Shown here: in pieces, positions 7,901-13,341 of the stretch
Layout of the letters: every line of letters starts with the position of its first letter
How positions within the stretch are numbered: the first letter of the stretch is position 1
Assembly (NCBI GenBank): GCA_023387715.1
Contig: JAEWHQ010000147.1
Span: 1-13,341, forward strand
Source: Pseudomonadota bacterium
GTDB taxonomy: Bacteria > Pseudomonadota > Alphaproteobacteria > Rhizobiales > Rhizobiaceae
Direction: 5' to 3'
DNA: 13,341 nt
The notes under the pieces: model-generated
What the model was told of the DNA's origin: nothing
The model's input: the letters and a program-made list of their open reading frames with translations, nothing else
The model's database searches: none
Made by a program: the position numbers and the translations under genes

Positions 7901-8803
7901 ATGCGCGATCCCTATAGCGTGCTGGGCGTCGCTAAATCTGCGAAGCCCGAAGAAATTAAATCTGCATTTCGTAAGCTGGCGAAAAAATACCATCCGGATC
8001 AGAATAAAGATGATCCGCAGGCTCAGACCAAGTTTTCTGAGATCAATCAGGCTTATGAAATCATTGGTGATAAAGACCGCCGTGCGCAATTTGACCGCGG
8101 CGAGATTGATGCTGAAGGTAAGCAGACCTTTCAGGGCTTTGGCGGCGGCGGTGCGGCGGGTGGTGATCCGTTTGCAGGCTTTCGTCAAGGTGCTGGTCAG
8201 GGTGGTTTCCGTCAAGGCGGCGGCTTTGGCGGTGCGGAAGATATTTTCAGCGAGATTTTTGGCGGTGGTTTTGGTGGCGGGCGTCAACGTGCCAGCCGTC
8301 CTGCCAAGGGTGCCGATTTGTCGGCTACGATTTTCGTGAGCCTTGAACAGGTGATGGGCGCCGAAAAAGTCGAAGCTGTTTTCCCGAATGGCAAAAATCT
8401 GGCAATCAAGCTGCCGGCCTTTGTGGAAGATGGACAGGTGATCCGTCTGAAAGGGCAGGGCGAGCAACCTATGGGCGGTGTTGCCGGTGATGCGATGGTG
8501 ACGGTCAAATTCAGGACGCATCCGCGTTTTGAAGTGAAGGGTCGTGATCTGCATCTGGATTTGCCGGTCAGCATTAAAGAGGCTGTGCTTGGAGGCCGTG
8601 CGGAAGTGGAAACACTAACCGGACGTCTCGCAGTTAAAGTCCCGGAATGGTCAAGTTCTGACAAAGTACTGCGCTTGAAAGGCAAAGGTTTGCCGGTCAA
8701 AACAGGCGGACATGCCGATTTGTTTGTGCATATTCGTCTGATGTTGCCGGAAAACGGTGACGAAGCTTTGAAAGCATTTTTTGAAAAAGCAGATGCTTCG
8801 TAA
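7901..8803 (+). CDS. Class B DnaJ-like co-chaperone (DnaJ C-terminal domain protein, CbpA-like)
   Basis: A 300-residue Hsp40 expected to deliver unfolded proteins to DnaK and stimulate its ATPase in the cytosol. Residues 1-66 are a J domain with the HPD motif at H31-D33. A glycine/phenylalanine-rich linker follows (about 78-128), including repeated GFRQG units, then two beta-rich C-terminal peptide-binding domains (about 137-208 and 210-285). The four CxxCxGxG zinc-binding repeats of true DnaJ are absent, which makes it the CbpA/class B type rather than the main DnaJ. A GTG at 7895 is in frame, but GAGAGAGGG (7887-7895) is well placed for the ATG at 7901, and MRDPYSVLG is the usual J-domain start. 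It ends in tandem stops (TAATAA) with a terminator about 105 bases further on. I see no obvious heat-shock promoter upstream. Confidence 0.93.
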   Translation: MRDPYSVLGVAKSAKPEEIKSAFRKLAKKYHPDQNKDDPQAQTKFSEINQAYEIIGDKDRRAQFDRGEIDAEGKQTFQGFGGGGAAGGDPFAGFRQGAGQGGFRQGGGFGGAEDIFSEIFGGGFGGGRQRASRPAKGADLSATIFVSLEQVMGAEKVEAVFPNGKNLAIKLPAFVEDGQVIRLKGQGEQPMGGVAGDAMVTVKFRTHPRFEVKGRDLHLDLPVSIKEAVLGGRAEVETLTGRLAVKVPEWSSSDKVLRLKGKGLPVKTGGHADLFVHIRLMLPENGDEALKAFFEKADAS

Positions 8804-8908
8804 TAAAATCAGCCAATAATCATGCAATATTCACGCAAACTTGTGCTTGAATTTATAAAGTGAATGGTTTTATTACGTTACTCAACTAAATTATAGTGCC
8901 TTGGAAGG

Positions 8909-8938
8909 TGCCGGTTCCGTTTTGAACCGGCATTTTTT
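8909..8938 (+). terminator. Intrinsic terminator between the dnaJ-like gene and fabI
   Basis: TGCCGGTTC (8909-8917) pairs perfectly with GAACCGGCA (8924-8932) around a 6-base loop, followed by six T (8933-8938). It lies 105 bases past the DnaJ-like stop, unusually far for a simple 3' end, so it could end either that transcript or a separate short RNA. Confidence 0.9.
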
Positions 8939-8956
8939 CGGGATTTCATAGGAATG

Positions 8957-9002
8957 AATCCTCATTATCACCAGCAATGATGGTCGTGAGGATTTGTTTT
9001 TT
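8957..9002 (+). terminator. Second hairpin with T-rich tail upstream of fabI
   Basis: AATCCTCA (8957-8964) pairs with TGAGGATT (8987-8994). An inner ACCA/TGGT pair (8970-8973/8981-8984) closes a 7-base loop. The tail is TGTTTTTT (8995-9002). It could be a back-up terminator or an attenuator-like structure in a long fabI leader. The interrupted stem makes it weaker than the hairpin at 8909. Confidence 0.5.
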
Positions 9003-9024
9003 CATGTCATTTCACTCACATTGC

Positions 9025-9053
9025 TTGAACCTTGCGCCTAGCTGTGCAATAGG
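9025..9053 (+). promoter_or_regulatory. Candidate promoter for fabI and the histidine phosphatase gene
   Basis: TTGAAC (9025-9030) is a fair -35. After 17 bases comes AATAGG (9048-9053), a poor -10. It lies downstream of both hairpins and about 35 bases before the fabI start, where a promoter would be expected. It is suggested by position as much as by sequence. Confidence 0.25.
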
Positions 9054-9087
9054 GCAAGTAGTGAATAATTTCGATGAGGACCGGTGT

Positions 9088-9906
9088 ATGACCGCAAAGT
9101 CTGGGTTGTTGCAAGGCAAACGCGGATTGATTTTAGGCGTAGCCAATAATCGGTCAATCGCCTGGGGTATAGCAAAAGCTGCTCATGAGGCGGGGGCTGA
9201 ACTGGCTTTTACCTATCATGGTGATGCTCTTAAGAAGCGCGTAGAACCACTGGCAGCAGAATTAGGCGCATTTGTTTGCGGCGATTGTGATGTTGCTGAT
9301 GGTGCCAGCATTGATGCTATTTTTGAAACATTGGAACAGAAGTGGGGCAAGCTTGACTTCGTCGTGCATGCCATCGGCTTCTCCGATAAGGATGAGCTGA
9401 CTGGTCGTTATGTCGACACGTCAGAAGCCAACTTCAACAATACCATGTTGATTTCAGTTTATTCGCTGACAGCGATTTCGCGTCGTGCAGAAAAACTGAT
9501 GAAGGACGGCGGCTCCATTTTGACGCTGACCTATTATGGTGCAGAAAAAGTTATGCCTAACTACAATGTTATGGGCGTGGCAAAGGCTGCTCTTGAAGCC
9601 AGCGTTAAATATCTGGCGGTTGATTTAGGCCCGCAGAACATTCGCGTTAATGCGATTTCCGCAGGTCCGATCAAGACGCTTGCTGCTTCCGGCATTGGTG
9701 ATTTCCGCTACATTCTGAAGTGGAACGAGTATAACGCACCACTGCGTCGTACCGTGACCATTGATGAAGTGGGTGATGTGGGTCTGTACTTCTTGTCAGA
9801 TCTTTCCCGTTCAGTGACCGGTGAAGTTCATCACGCAGATTCTGGCTATCATGTCGTTGGCATGAAAGCTGTCGACGCTCCGGATATTTCTGTCATTAAA
9901 GATTAA
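9088..9906 (+). CDS. fabI: Enoyl-[acyl-carrier-protein] reductase (NADH)
   Basis: FabI reduces the trans-2-enoyl-ACP double bond, the last step of each fatty-acid elongation cycle. The 272-residue protein is a short-chain dehydrogenase-type fold. The FabI-type nucleotide-binding loop GVANNRSIAWGIA lies at about residues 17-29, and HAIGF at 94-98. The catalytic Tyr-x6-Lys is Y159 and K166 in NYNVMGVAK, with Y149 in the position of the additional conserved FabI tyrosine. DFRYILKWNEYNAPLRR is the substrate-binding region, and SDLSRSVTGEVHHADSGYHVVGM the usual C-terminal segment. The frame is open back to 8977, but GAGGA (9076-9080) lies 7 bases before the ATG at 9088, which also gives the standard short N-terminus before the nucleotide-binding loop. 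It is followed after 10 bases by a histidine phosphatase gene, so the two are probably one transcript. Confidence 0.96.
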   Translation: MTAKSGLLQGKRGLILGVANNRSIAWGIAKAAHEAGAELAFTYHGDALKKRVEPLAAELGAFVCGDCDVADGASIDAIFETLEQKWGKLDFVVHAIGFSDKDELTGRYVDTSEANFNNTMLISVYSLTAISRRAEKLMKDGGSILTLTYYGAEKVMPNYNVMGVAKAALEASVKYLAVDLGPQNIRVNAISAGPIKTLAASGIGDFRYILKWNEYNAPLRRTVTIDEVGDVGLYFLSDLSRSVTGEVHHADSGYHVVGMKAVDAPDISVIKD

Positions 9907-9916
9907 AGGTGTCGCT

Positions 9917-10507
9917 GTGACCCGGGAAATTATTTACTTTTCGCGTCACGGCGAAACTGACTGGAATGTTTCACAACGCGTTCAGGGTCAGCTTGATATC
10001 GACATTAATGATAATGGCAGATCTCAGGCTGACCGGAACGGGTTGATGCTGAAAGAACTGATCGGCACGGCCGACGGTTTTGATTTTGTTGCAAGCCCTT
10101 TGCGCAGAACGCGCGAAACGATGGAGCGTATCCGTCGTGGCATGGGGCTTGATCCTTCCGCATACCGCACCGATCCTTTGCTGATGGAAGTCAATTTTGG
10201 CGACTGGCAGGGCTTTATGCTGGAAGATATCGCGAAAAAACGCGATGATCTCATCCATGAGCGTGCCCACGATAAGTGGAACTTTGTGCCGCCGGGTGAA
10301 TTTGCTGAAAGCTATCAGATGCTCTCAGAGCGCATCCAGCAATGGATTGCGACCGTTGACCAGAAAACTGTCTGCGTTACCCATGGTGGCTGCATCCGCA
10401 CCCTGTTTCATGTCTATGGTGGTTTGGACGGCCATGATGCCGCCAATCTGGTGATTCCGCAGGATAAAATCCTGAAACTGGAAAATGGCCAGCTGAGCTG
10501 GCACTGA
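9917..10507 (+). CDS. Histidine phosphatase family protein (phosphoglycerate-mutase-like)
   Basis: A 196-residue cytosolic protein of the histidine phosphatase superfamily, which transfers or hydrolyses phosphate through a phosphohistidine. All core residues are visible: the RHGET motif with R10 and nucleophile H11, R64 in SPLRRTRET, the acid E91 in EVNFGDWQG, and H156 in THGG. Its length fits the short, cofactor-dependent mutase-like or broad phosphatase group rather than the longer glycolytic GpmA, so a general phosphatase is as likely as a mutase and the substrate cannot be assigned. The start is GTG at 9917, with AAAGG (9905-9909) overlapping the end of fabI as ribosome binding site. The tight spacing indicates co-transcription with fabI. 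It ends 10 bases from the stop of the convergent Dabb gene, with no terminator between. Confidence 0.9.
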   Translation: MTREIIYFSRHGETDWNVSQRVQGQLDIDINDNGRSQADRNGLMLKELIGTADGFDFVASPLRRTRETMERIRRGMGLDPSAYRTDPLLMEVNFGDWQGFMLEDIAKKRDDLIHERAHDKWNFVPPGEFAESYQMLSERIQQWIATVDQKTVCVTHGGCIRTLFHVYGGLDGHDAANLVIPQDKILKLENGQLSWH

Positions 10508-10517
10508 GTTTCCTTAA

Positions 10518-10967
10518 CTAGTCACGAAAATCAAAAACAAGAACTCCTTGAACATCAAGCAAGGGGCCAACCAGTTTTTTGAAATTGTGATGGGCTGCAT
10601 CGTAAAATTGCGGGTCATGAACCAGCGGTTCTCCCACATAATAATTACGGTCGCCCTCGGAGTTAAAGGTGACAATAAAACCAAGTGTAAAGCCTTGGCT
10701 CGCACCTTCACCGCTCATTTGGTCGCCATAAGAGATCGATTGAATGTAGGGCTTGCCATCGCGCAGGCAGCCCTGTTGCAGGCTTTTAAATTCTGCTGCG
10801 ACCTGATCTTTTTGTGCTGTTGTCACATCGGCCTTAAAACGAAACAGAACAATATGTCTGATCGTGCCGGGTTTATAATCACTCTTTGTAAATTGAGCCG
10901 CGCCGACACGGTTTAAATTTTCCAGCAACTGGGTTTCTGCCGGTAATGCTTGGCTGATTACTGCCAT
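10518..10967 (-). CDS. Dabb-domain (stress-responsive alpha/beta-barrel) protein
   Basis: A 149-residue protein. Residues from about 35 form a Dabb domain: RHIVLFRFKADVT (about 37-49), a central SISYGDQMSGEGASQGFTLGFIVTF region, then NYYVGEPLVHDPQFYDAAHHNF, in which the conserved histidines and tyrosine occur, and a final VLVFDF strand. Members are small dimeric ferredoxin-like barrels; the bacterial ones are mostly of unknown function. The roughly 35-residue N-terminal extension begins MAVISQALPAETQ, which looks like the end of a signal peptide. The ATG at 10967 has no clear ribosome binding site, and the upstream in-frame codons to the stop at 10995-10997 contain no standard start. The gene follows an exported DUF1344 gene on the same strand after 75 bases and may share its transcript. 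Confidence 0.82.
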   Translation of the reverse strand: MAVISQALPAETQLLENLNRVGAAQFTKSDYKPGTIRHIVLFRFKADVTTAQKDQVAAEFKSLQQGCLRDGKPYIQSISYGDQMSGEGASQGFTLGFIVTFNSEGDRNYYVGEPLVHDPQFYDAAHHNFKKLVGPLLDVQGVLVFDFRD

Positions 10968-11042
10968 GAAAATATCTTTTAAAAACTGAAAGTGTTAGCT
11001 CTGCCGCTCATTGGGGCAAAGCTTTGAGGTAAATTCACACAA

Positions 11043-11294
11043 TCAAGGGGCGTCTTGCAGGTCGGTGACATAGCGCACGTCATCCACCTGATCATAAAGA
11101 ATGATCACCTTCATACCCGGTTTGATAAAACTGTAATCAAACTCGTCAGGCAGTTGGTAGCGTTTATTGTCATCAAGTGTGATGGTTTCATTGGCTTCAT
11201 CGATGGAGCGTATTTTACCCTCGACATCTTCTGCCATCACGCTGGTGGTGAAAAGCGATACAATAATAAAAGCAAGGCCGAATAGATATTGCAT
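11043..11294 (-). CDS. DUF1344 family exported small protein
   Basis: An 83-residue secreted protein. Residues 1-21 form a classic signal peptide (hydrophobic LFGLAFIIVSLF core, cleavage expected after SVMA). The mature part begins EDVEGKIRSIDEANETITLDDNKRYQLPDEF and continues through KPGMKVIILYD to DVRYVTDL, the small beta-barrel pattern I associate with the rhizobial DUF1344 family of unknown function. It is highly acidic, with many Asp/Glu after the signal peptide, and has no cysteine in the mature part, so it is a soluble periplasmic candidate rather than a lipoprotein. GAGG lies about 7-8 bases before the ATG. It diverges from aroC across a 295-base region and precedes the Dabb gene on the same strand. 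An imperfect stem at 10997-11023 lies between them, without a convincing T tract. Confidence 0.82.
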   Translation of the reverse strand: MQYLFGLAFIIVSLFTTSVMAEDVEGKIRSIDEANETITLDDNKRYQLPDEFDYSFIKPGMKVIILYDQVDDVRYVTDLQDAP

Positions 11295-11317
11295 GTCTGC
11301 GCCTCTTTTTTGTGTTG

Positions 11318-11357
11318 CTGACCGGTTGCTGCGATTCGGTCATTGCGGCACGGTCAG
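11318..11357. repeat. Cluster of TGACCG/CGGTCA elements upstream of the DUF1344 gene
   Basis: CTGACCG at 11318-11324 is followed by its inverted copies CGGTCA at 11337-11342 and CGGTCAG at 11351-11357. The outer pair is a perfect 7-base inverted repeat. The cluster lies 24-63 bases upstream of the DUF1344 start, where an operator would sit. It could equally be a chance pattern; no regulator is suggested by neighbouring genes. Confidence 0.35.
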
Positions 11358-11457
11358 AATATTTTATGATAACATTTTGCTGTGCCAGCGACTTACTCAA
11401 TTTTAGTCGTAGATTGGATTGTCTCTGTTTGCCTGTATATTGTGTCAAAATGAGAGT

Positions 11458-11472
11458 TTTAACGGGGTTAAA
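11458..11472. promoter_or_regulatory. Perfect palindrome upstream of aroC
   Basis: TTTAAC (11458-11463) and GTTAAA (11467-11472) form a perfect 6-base inverted repeat around GGG. It lies about 45 bases upstream of the candidate aroC -35 box. Size and symmetry suit a dimeric regulator site, but I do not recognise it as a known operator. Confidence 0.3.
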
Positions 11473-11516
11473 TCAGGGAAATAGTACTGAAATAGCAGCA
11501 TTCTTCTGCGCCTTGT

Positions 11517-11545
11517 TTGACCTTGAGGCAAAAGCTTCATAAAAA
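11517..11545 (+). promoter_or_regulatory. Candidate sigma-70-type promoter for aroC
   Basis: TTGACC (11517-11522, five of six -35 bases) and TAAAAA (11540-11545, four of six -10 bases) are separated by exactly 17 bases. Transcription would start near 11552 and give a leader of about 38 bases. This is the best promoter match I found in the window. Confidence 0.5.
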
Positions 11546-11589
11546 CAGATCAGTCTTATAGTACCGGCACATAAAATTCAGGCGCGCAC

Positions 11590-12681
11590 ATGTCTCACAA
11601 TAGTTTCGGCCATCTTTTCCGCGTTACCACATGGGGTGAAAGCCATGGGATAGCTTTGGGCTGTATTGTTGACGGATGTCCTCCGGGCATCACTTTTACT
11701 GAGGCAGAGATCCAGTCTTATCTGGATAAGCGCAAGCCGGGTCAGTCTAAATATACCACACAGCGCCGCGAGCCGGATCAGGTGCGTGTGCTTTCGGGTG
11801 TGATGCTGGGTGAGGATGGCGTGACCATGACCACCACCGGCACACCGATTTCGATGATGATCGAAAACACCGATCAGCGCTCAAAAGACTATGGTGAAAT
11901 CGCCCGTCAATACCGTCCGGGTCATGCCGATTACACCTATGATGTTAAATATGGCATTCGTGATTATCGCGGTGGCGGACGTTCATCAGCGCGTGAAACA
12001 GCTGCCCGTGTGGCCGCCGGTGCTATTGCCCGCAAGATTGTTCCGGGTTTGAAGGTGCGTTGCGCATTGGTTGCTATGGGCGTGCATGATATTGATCGCA
12101 GCCGCTGGGACTGGAATGAAGTCGATAATAATCCGTTCTTCACGCCTGATGCCGGTTCGGTTGAAGTGTTTGCTAATTACCTTGATGGTATTCGCAAATC
12201 GGGTTCTTCTGTTGGTGCTATTCTGGAAGTGGTTGCCGAAGGTGTGCCTGCTGGAATTGGTGCGCCGCTTTATGCCAAACTCGATCAGGACATTGCCAGC
12301 AATCTGATGTCGGTTAATGCAGTTAAAGGCGTTGAAATCGGCAATGGTTTTGAAGCCGCCCGTTTAACCGGCGAACAAAATGCCGATGAAATGCGCGTGG
12401 ATGCGGATGGTAATCCGCATTTCCTTTCCAACCATGCCGGTGGGATTTTGGGTGGCATTGCAACCGGTGCGCCGGTGATTGCACGTTTTGCAGTGAAGCC
12501 GACATCTTCCATTTTGACACCGCGTCGCTCTGTCGATGCGGATGGTAAAGAGGTGGATGTGGTGACCAAAGGCCGCCATGATCCGTGTGTTGGTATCCGT
12601 GCAGTGCCGATTGGTGAGGCAATGGTTGCTTGCGCCATTGCCGATCATTATCTGCGTCACCGCGGCCAGACCGGACGTTGA
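11590..12681 (+). CDS. aroC: Chorismate synthase
   Basis: AroC makes chorismate from 5-enolpyruvylshikimate-3-phosphate using reduced FMN, the last step of the shikimate pathway and the branch point to aromatic amino acids, folate and ubiquinone precursors. The 363-residue protein is complete. It begins with [15 protein letters not shown] (about residues 6-20, containing H19), has DGCPPG (28-33), then the central signature [21 protein letters not shown] (about 109-129, with H112) and [15 protein letters not shown] (131-145), and ends with [26 protein letters not shown]. All three family signatures are intact. The ATG gives the conserved N-terminus; only a short AGG lies upstream as ribosome binding site. 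It is preceded by a candidate promoter and followed by a histone-deacetylase-family gene after 53 bases with no terminator, so the two are likely co-transcribed. Confidence 0.97.
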   Translation: MSHNSFGHLFRVTTWGESHGIALGCIVDGCPPGITFTEAEIQSYLDKRKPGQSKYTTQRREPDQVRVLSGVMLGEDGVTMTTTGTPISMMIENTDQRSKDYGEIARQYRPGHADYTYDVKYGIRDYRGGGRSSARETAARVAAGAIARKIVPGLKVRCALVAMGVHDIDRSRWDWNEVDNNPFFTPDAGSVEVFANYLDGIRKSGSSVGAILEVVAEGVPAGIGAPLYAKLDQDIASNLMSVNAVKGVEIGNGFEAARLTGEQNADEMRVDADGNPHFLSNHAGGILGGIATGAPVIARFAVKPTSSILTPRRSVDADGKEVDVVTKGRHDPCVGIRAVPIGEAMVACAIADHYLRHRGQTGR

Positions 12682-12734
12682 ATCACATTCTCCGTGTTTT
12701 TATAGAAATCACTGAATCTTAAGAGGTTTTCTCT

Positions 12735-13341
12735 ATGGCGACACGGCTTTATTGGCATGATGTTTTTCTCAAACATCTGACACCGGCCGGTCATCCTGAA
12801 CGGCCGGATCGCCTTCGCGCTTTGTTGAGCGTGCTGGATGAGGGTGACTTTTATAATCTTGAAAGGGTGGAAGCACCACTTGGTGATGAAGCAGCCATCC
12901 TTTTTGCGCATAGTGAAAAATATGCCGAAACAATCAAAAAACTGATCTCGCTTTTTGATGGTGTAGATGCAGGATCAGATAAGCCCGAGCCGATCATTAA
13001 AATTGCCAATGACACTTATGCCAGTCCGCAAAGCTGGCAGGCAGCTTTAACGGCGATTGGCGCGGCCAATGCGGCTGTTGATGATGTCTTTAGCGGTCAG
13101 GCAGATAATGTGTTTATTGCGTCGCGTCCGCCCGGTCATCATGCCGAGCCGGAAGAGGCGATGGGTTTTTGTCTTTTTAATAATGCCGCCATTGCAGCCC
13201 GCTATGCACAAAAGCGCTATGAGGCAGAACGTGTCGCGATCATTGATTTTGATGTGCATCACGGCAATGGCACGCAAGCAATTTTTCAAAATGATAAAAG
13301 CGTGCTTTATTGCTCCACCCATCAGAAGCCGCTTTTTCCGG
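12735..13341 (+). CDS. Histone deacetylase family protein (partial, runs off the window)
   Basis: The first 202 codons of a zinc-dependent amidohydrolase of the HDAC/acetoin-utilisation/acetylpolyamine-deacetylase superfamily; the 3' end is outside the window. Visible are GHPERPDRLRALL (about residues 19-31), an active-site segment RPPGHHAEPEEAMGFCLFNN (131-150) with the paired histidines H135-H136, and DFDVHHGNGTQAIF (171-184), in which D173 and H175 correspond to two of the three zinc ligands. The third ligand would lie beyond the window. AGAGG (12722-12726) sits 8 bases before the ATG. The bacterial substrate is not known from sequence; deacetylation of a small molecule or of protein lysines are both possible. 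The stop-to-start gap from aroC is 53 bases on the same strand. Confidence 0.92.
   Translation, partial: MATRLYWHDVFLKHLTPAGHPERPDRLRALLSVLDEGDFYNLERVEAPLGDEAAILFAHSEKYAETIKKLISLFDGVDAGSDKPEPIIKIANDTYASPQSWQAALTAIGAANAAVDDVFSGQADNVFIASRPPGHHAEPEEAMGFCLFNNAAIAARYAQKRYEAERVAIIDFDVHHGNGTQAIFQNDKSVLYCSTHQKPLFP

Noticed and set aside
7862..8554. Long open frame (about 230 codons) on the minus strand
   Set aside because: It lies antisense to the dnaJ-like gene, has no recognisable domain, and its composition is explained as a shadow of the real frame.
8977..9087. N-terminal extension of FabI to an upstream ATG
   Set aside because: It starts within the 8957-9002 hairpin, adds 37 residues not seen in FabI proteins, and a good ribosome binding site precedes the ATG at 9088.
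10997..11023. Imperfect stem AGCTcTGCC/GGCAaAGCT between the DUF1344 and Dabb genes
   Set aside because: It has a mismatch, a 9-base loop and no immediate T tract on the minus strand, so I do not call it a terminator.
11363..11400. Sigma-54-like TGGCAC on the minus strand upstream of DUF1344
   Set aside because: The required GC of the -12 element is missing at the right spacing.
11312..11542. A 76-codon plus-strand frame with a cysteine-rich, lipobox-like start
   Set aside because: It begins at a GTG without ribosome binding site, has no hydrophobic signal region before the LLTGC, and spans the probable promoters of aroC and the DUF1344 gene.
1..13341. Mobile elements, CRISPR, tRNA, toxin-antitoxin or defence systems
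   Set aside because: I looked for terminal inverted repeats, transposase or integrase motifs, regularly spaced repeats, tRNA-like T-loops and paired small toxin genes and found none; the window reads as ordinary core chromosome.

Overview
The window is a stretch of chromosomal housekeeping DNA from an alphaproteobacterium, most likely a member of the Hyphomicrobiales (Rhizobiales) near the Brucella/Bartonella branch. Three things suggest this: small families largely confined to that order (DUF6101, DUF1344, and an RT0821/Lpp0805-type lipoprotein); the gene order purD / ubiA / pdxH / lipoprotein / dnaJ-like / fabI / histidine phosphatase / aroC, which from memory resembles Brucella-type genomes; and protein sequences that read as close rhizobial homologues. 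Base composition looks close to half G+C by eye, low for Brucella and nearer to some Bartonella-like lineages. The species cannot be named from this window.

Layout, left to right: a D-2-hydroxyacid/FAD-linked dehydrogenase (+) and a DUF6101 protein (+) preceded by a hairpin-rich leader; a long acyl-CoA dehydrogenase (-) whose stop overlaps that of DUF6101; purD (-), with a strong terminator at its end, divergent from ubiA (+), which ends in a terminator that contains its own stop codon; pdxH (-), convergent with ubiA and divergent from a TTG-started lipoprotein gene (+) 36 bases away; a class B DnaJ-like co-chaperone (+); an intergenic region with two successive terminator-like hairpins; fabI (+) followed after 10 bases by a histidine phosphatase (+); a Dabb-domain protein and an exported DUF1344 protein (both -); then aroC (+) and a histone-deacetylase-family gene (+) that runs off the right edge.

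Functionally the genes serve central metabolism: purine synthesis (PurD), ubiquinone synthesis (UbiA), pyridoxal phosphate salvage (PdxH), fatty-acid elongation (FabI), the end of the shikimate pathway (AroC), fatty acyl-CoA oxidation, and oxidation of a 2-hydroxy acid. No gap between genes exceeds 300 bases; the three longest (1421-1678, 8804-9087, 11295-11589) are described as features or findings.

I see no insertion sequence, prophage, CRISPR array, tRNA, rRNA, toxin-antitoxin or defence locus, and no convincing undescribed multi-gene system. The observations worth a second look are small: possible structured RNAs upstream of DUF6101 and fabI, an in-frame 21-base duplication in the acyl-CoA dehydrogenase, palindromes in the aroC/DUF1344 divergent region, and start-site questions.
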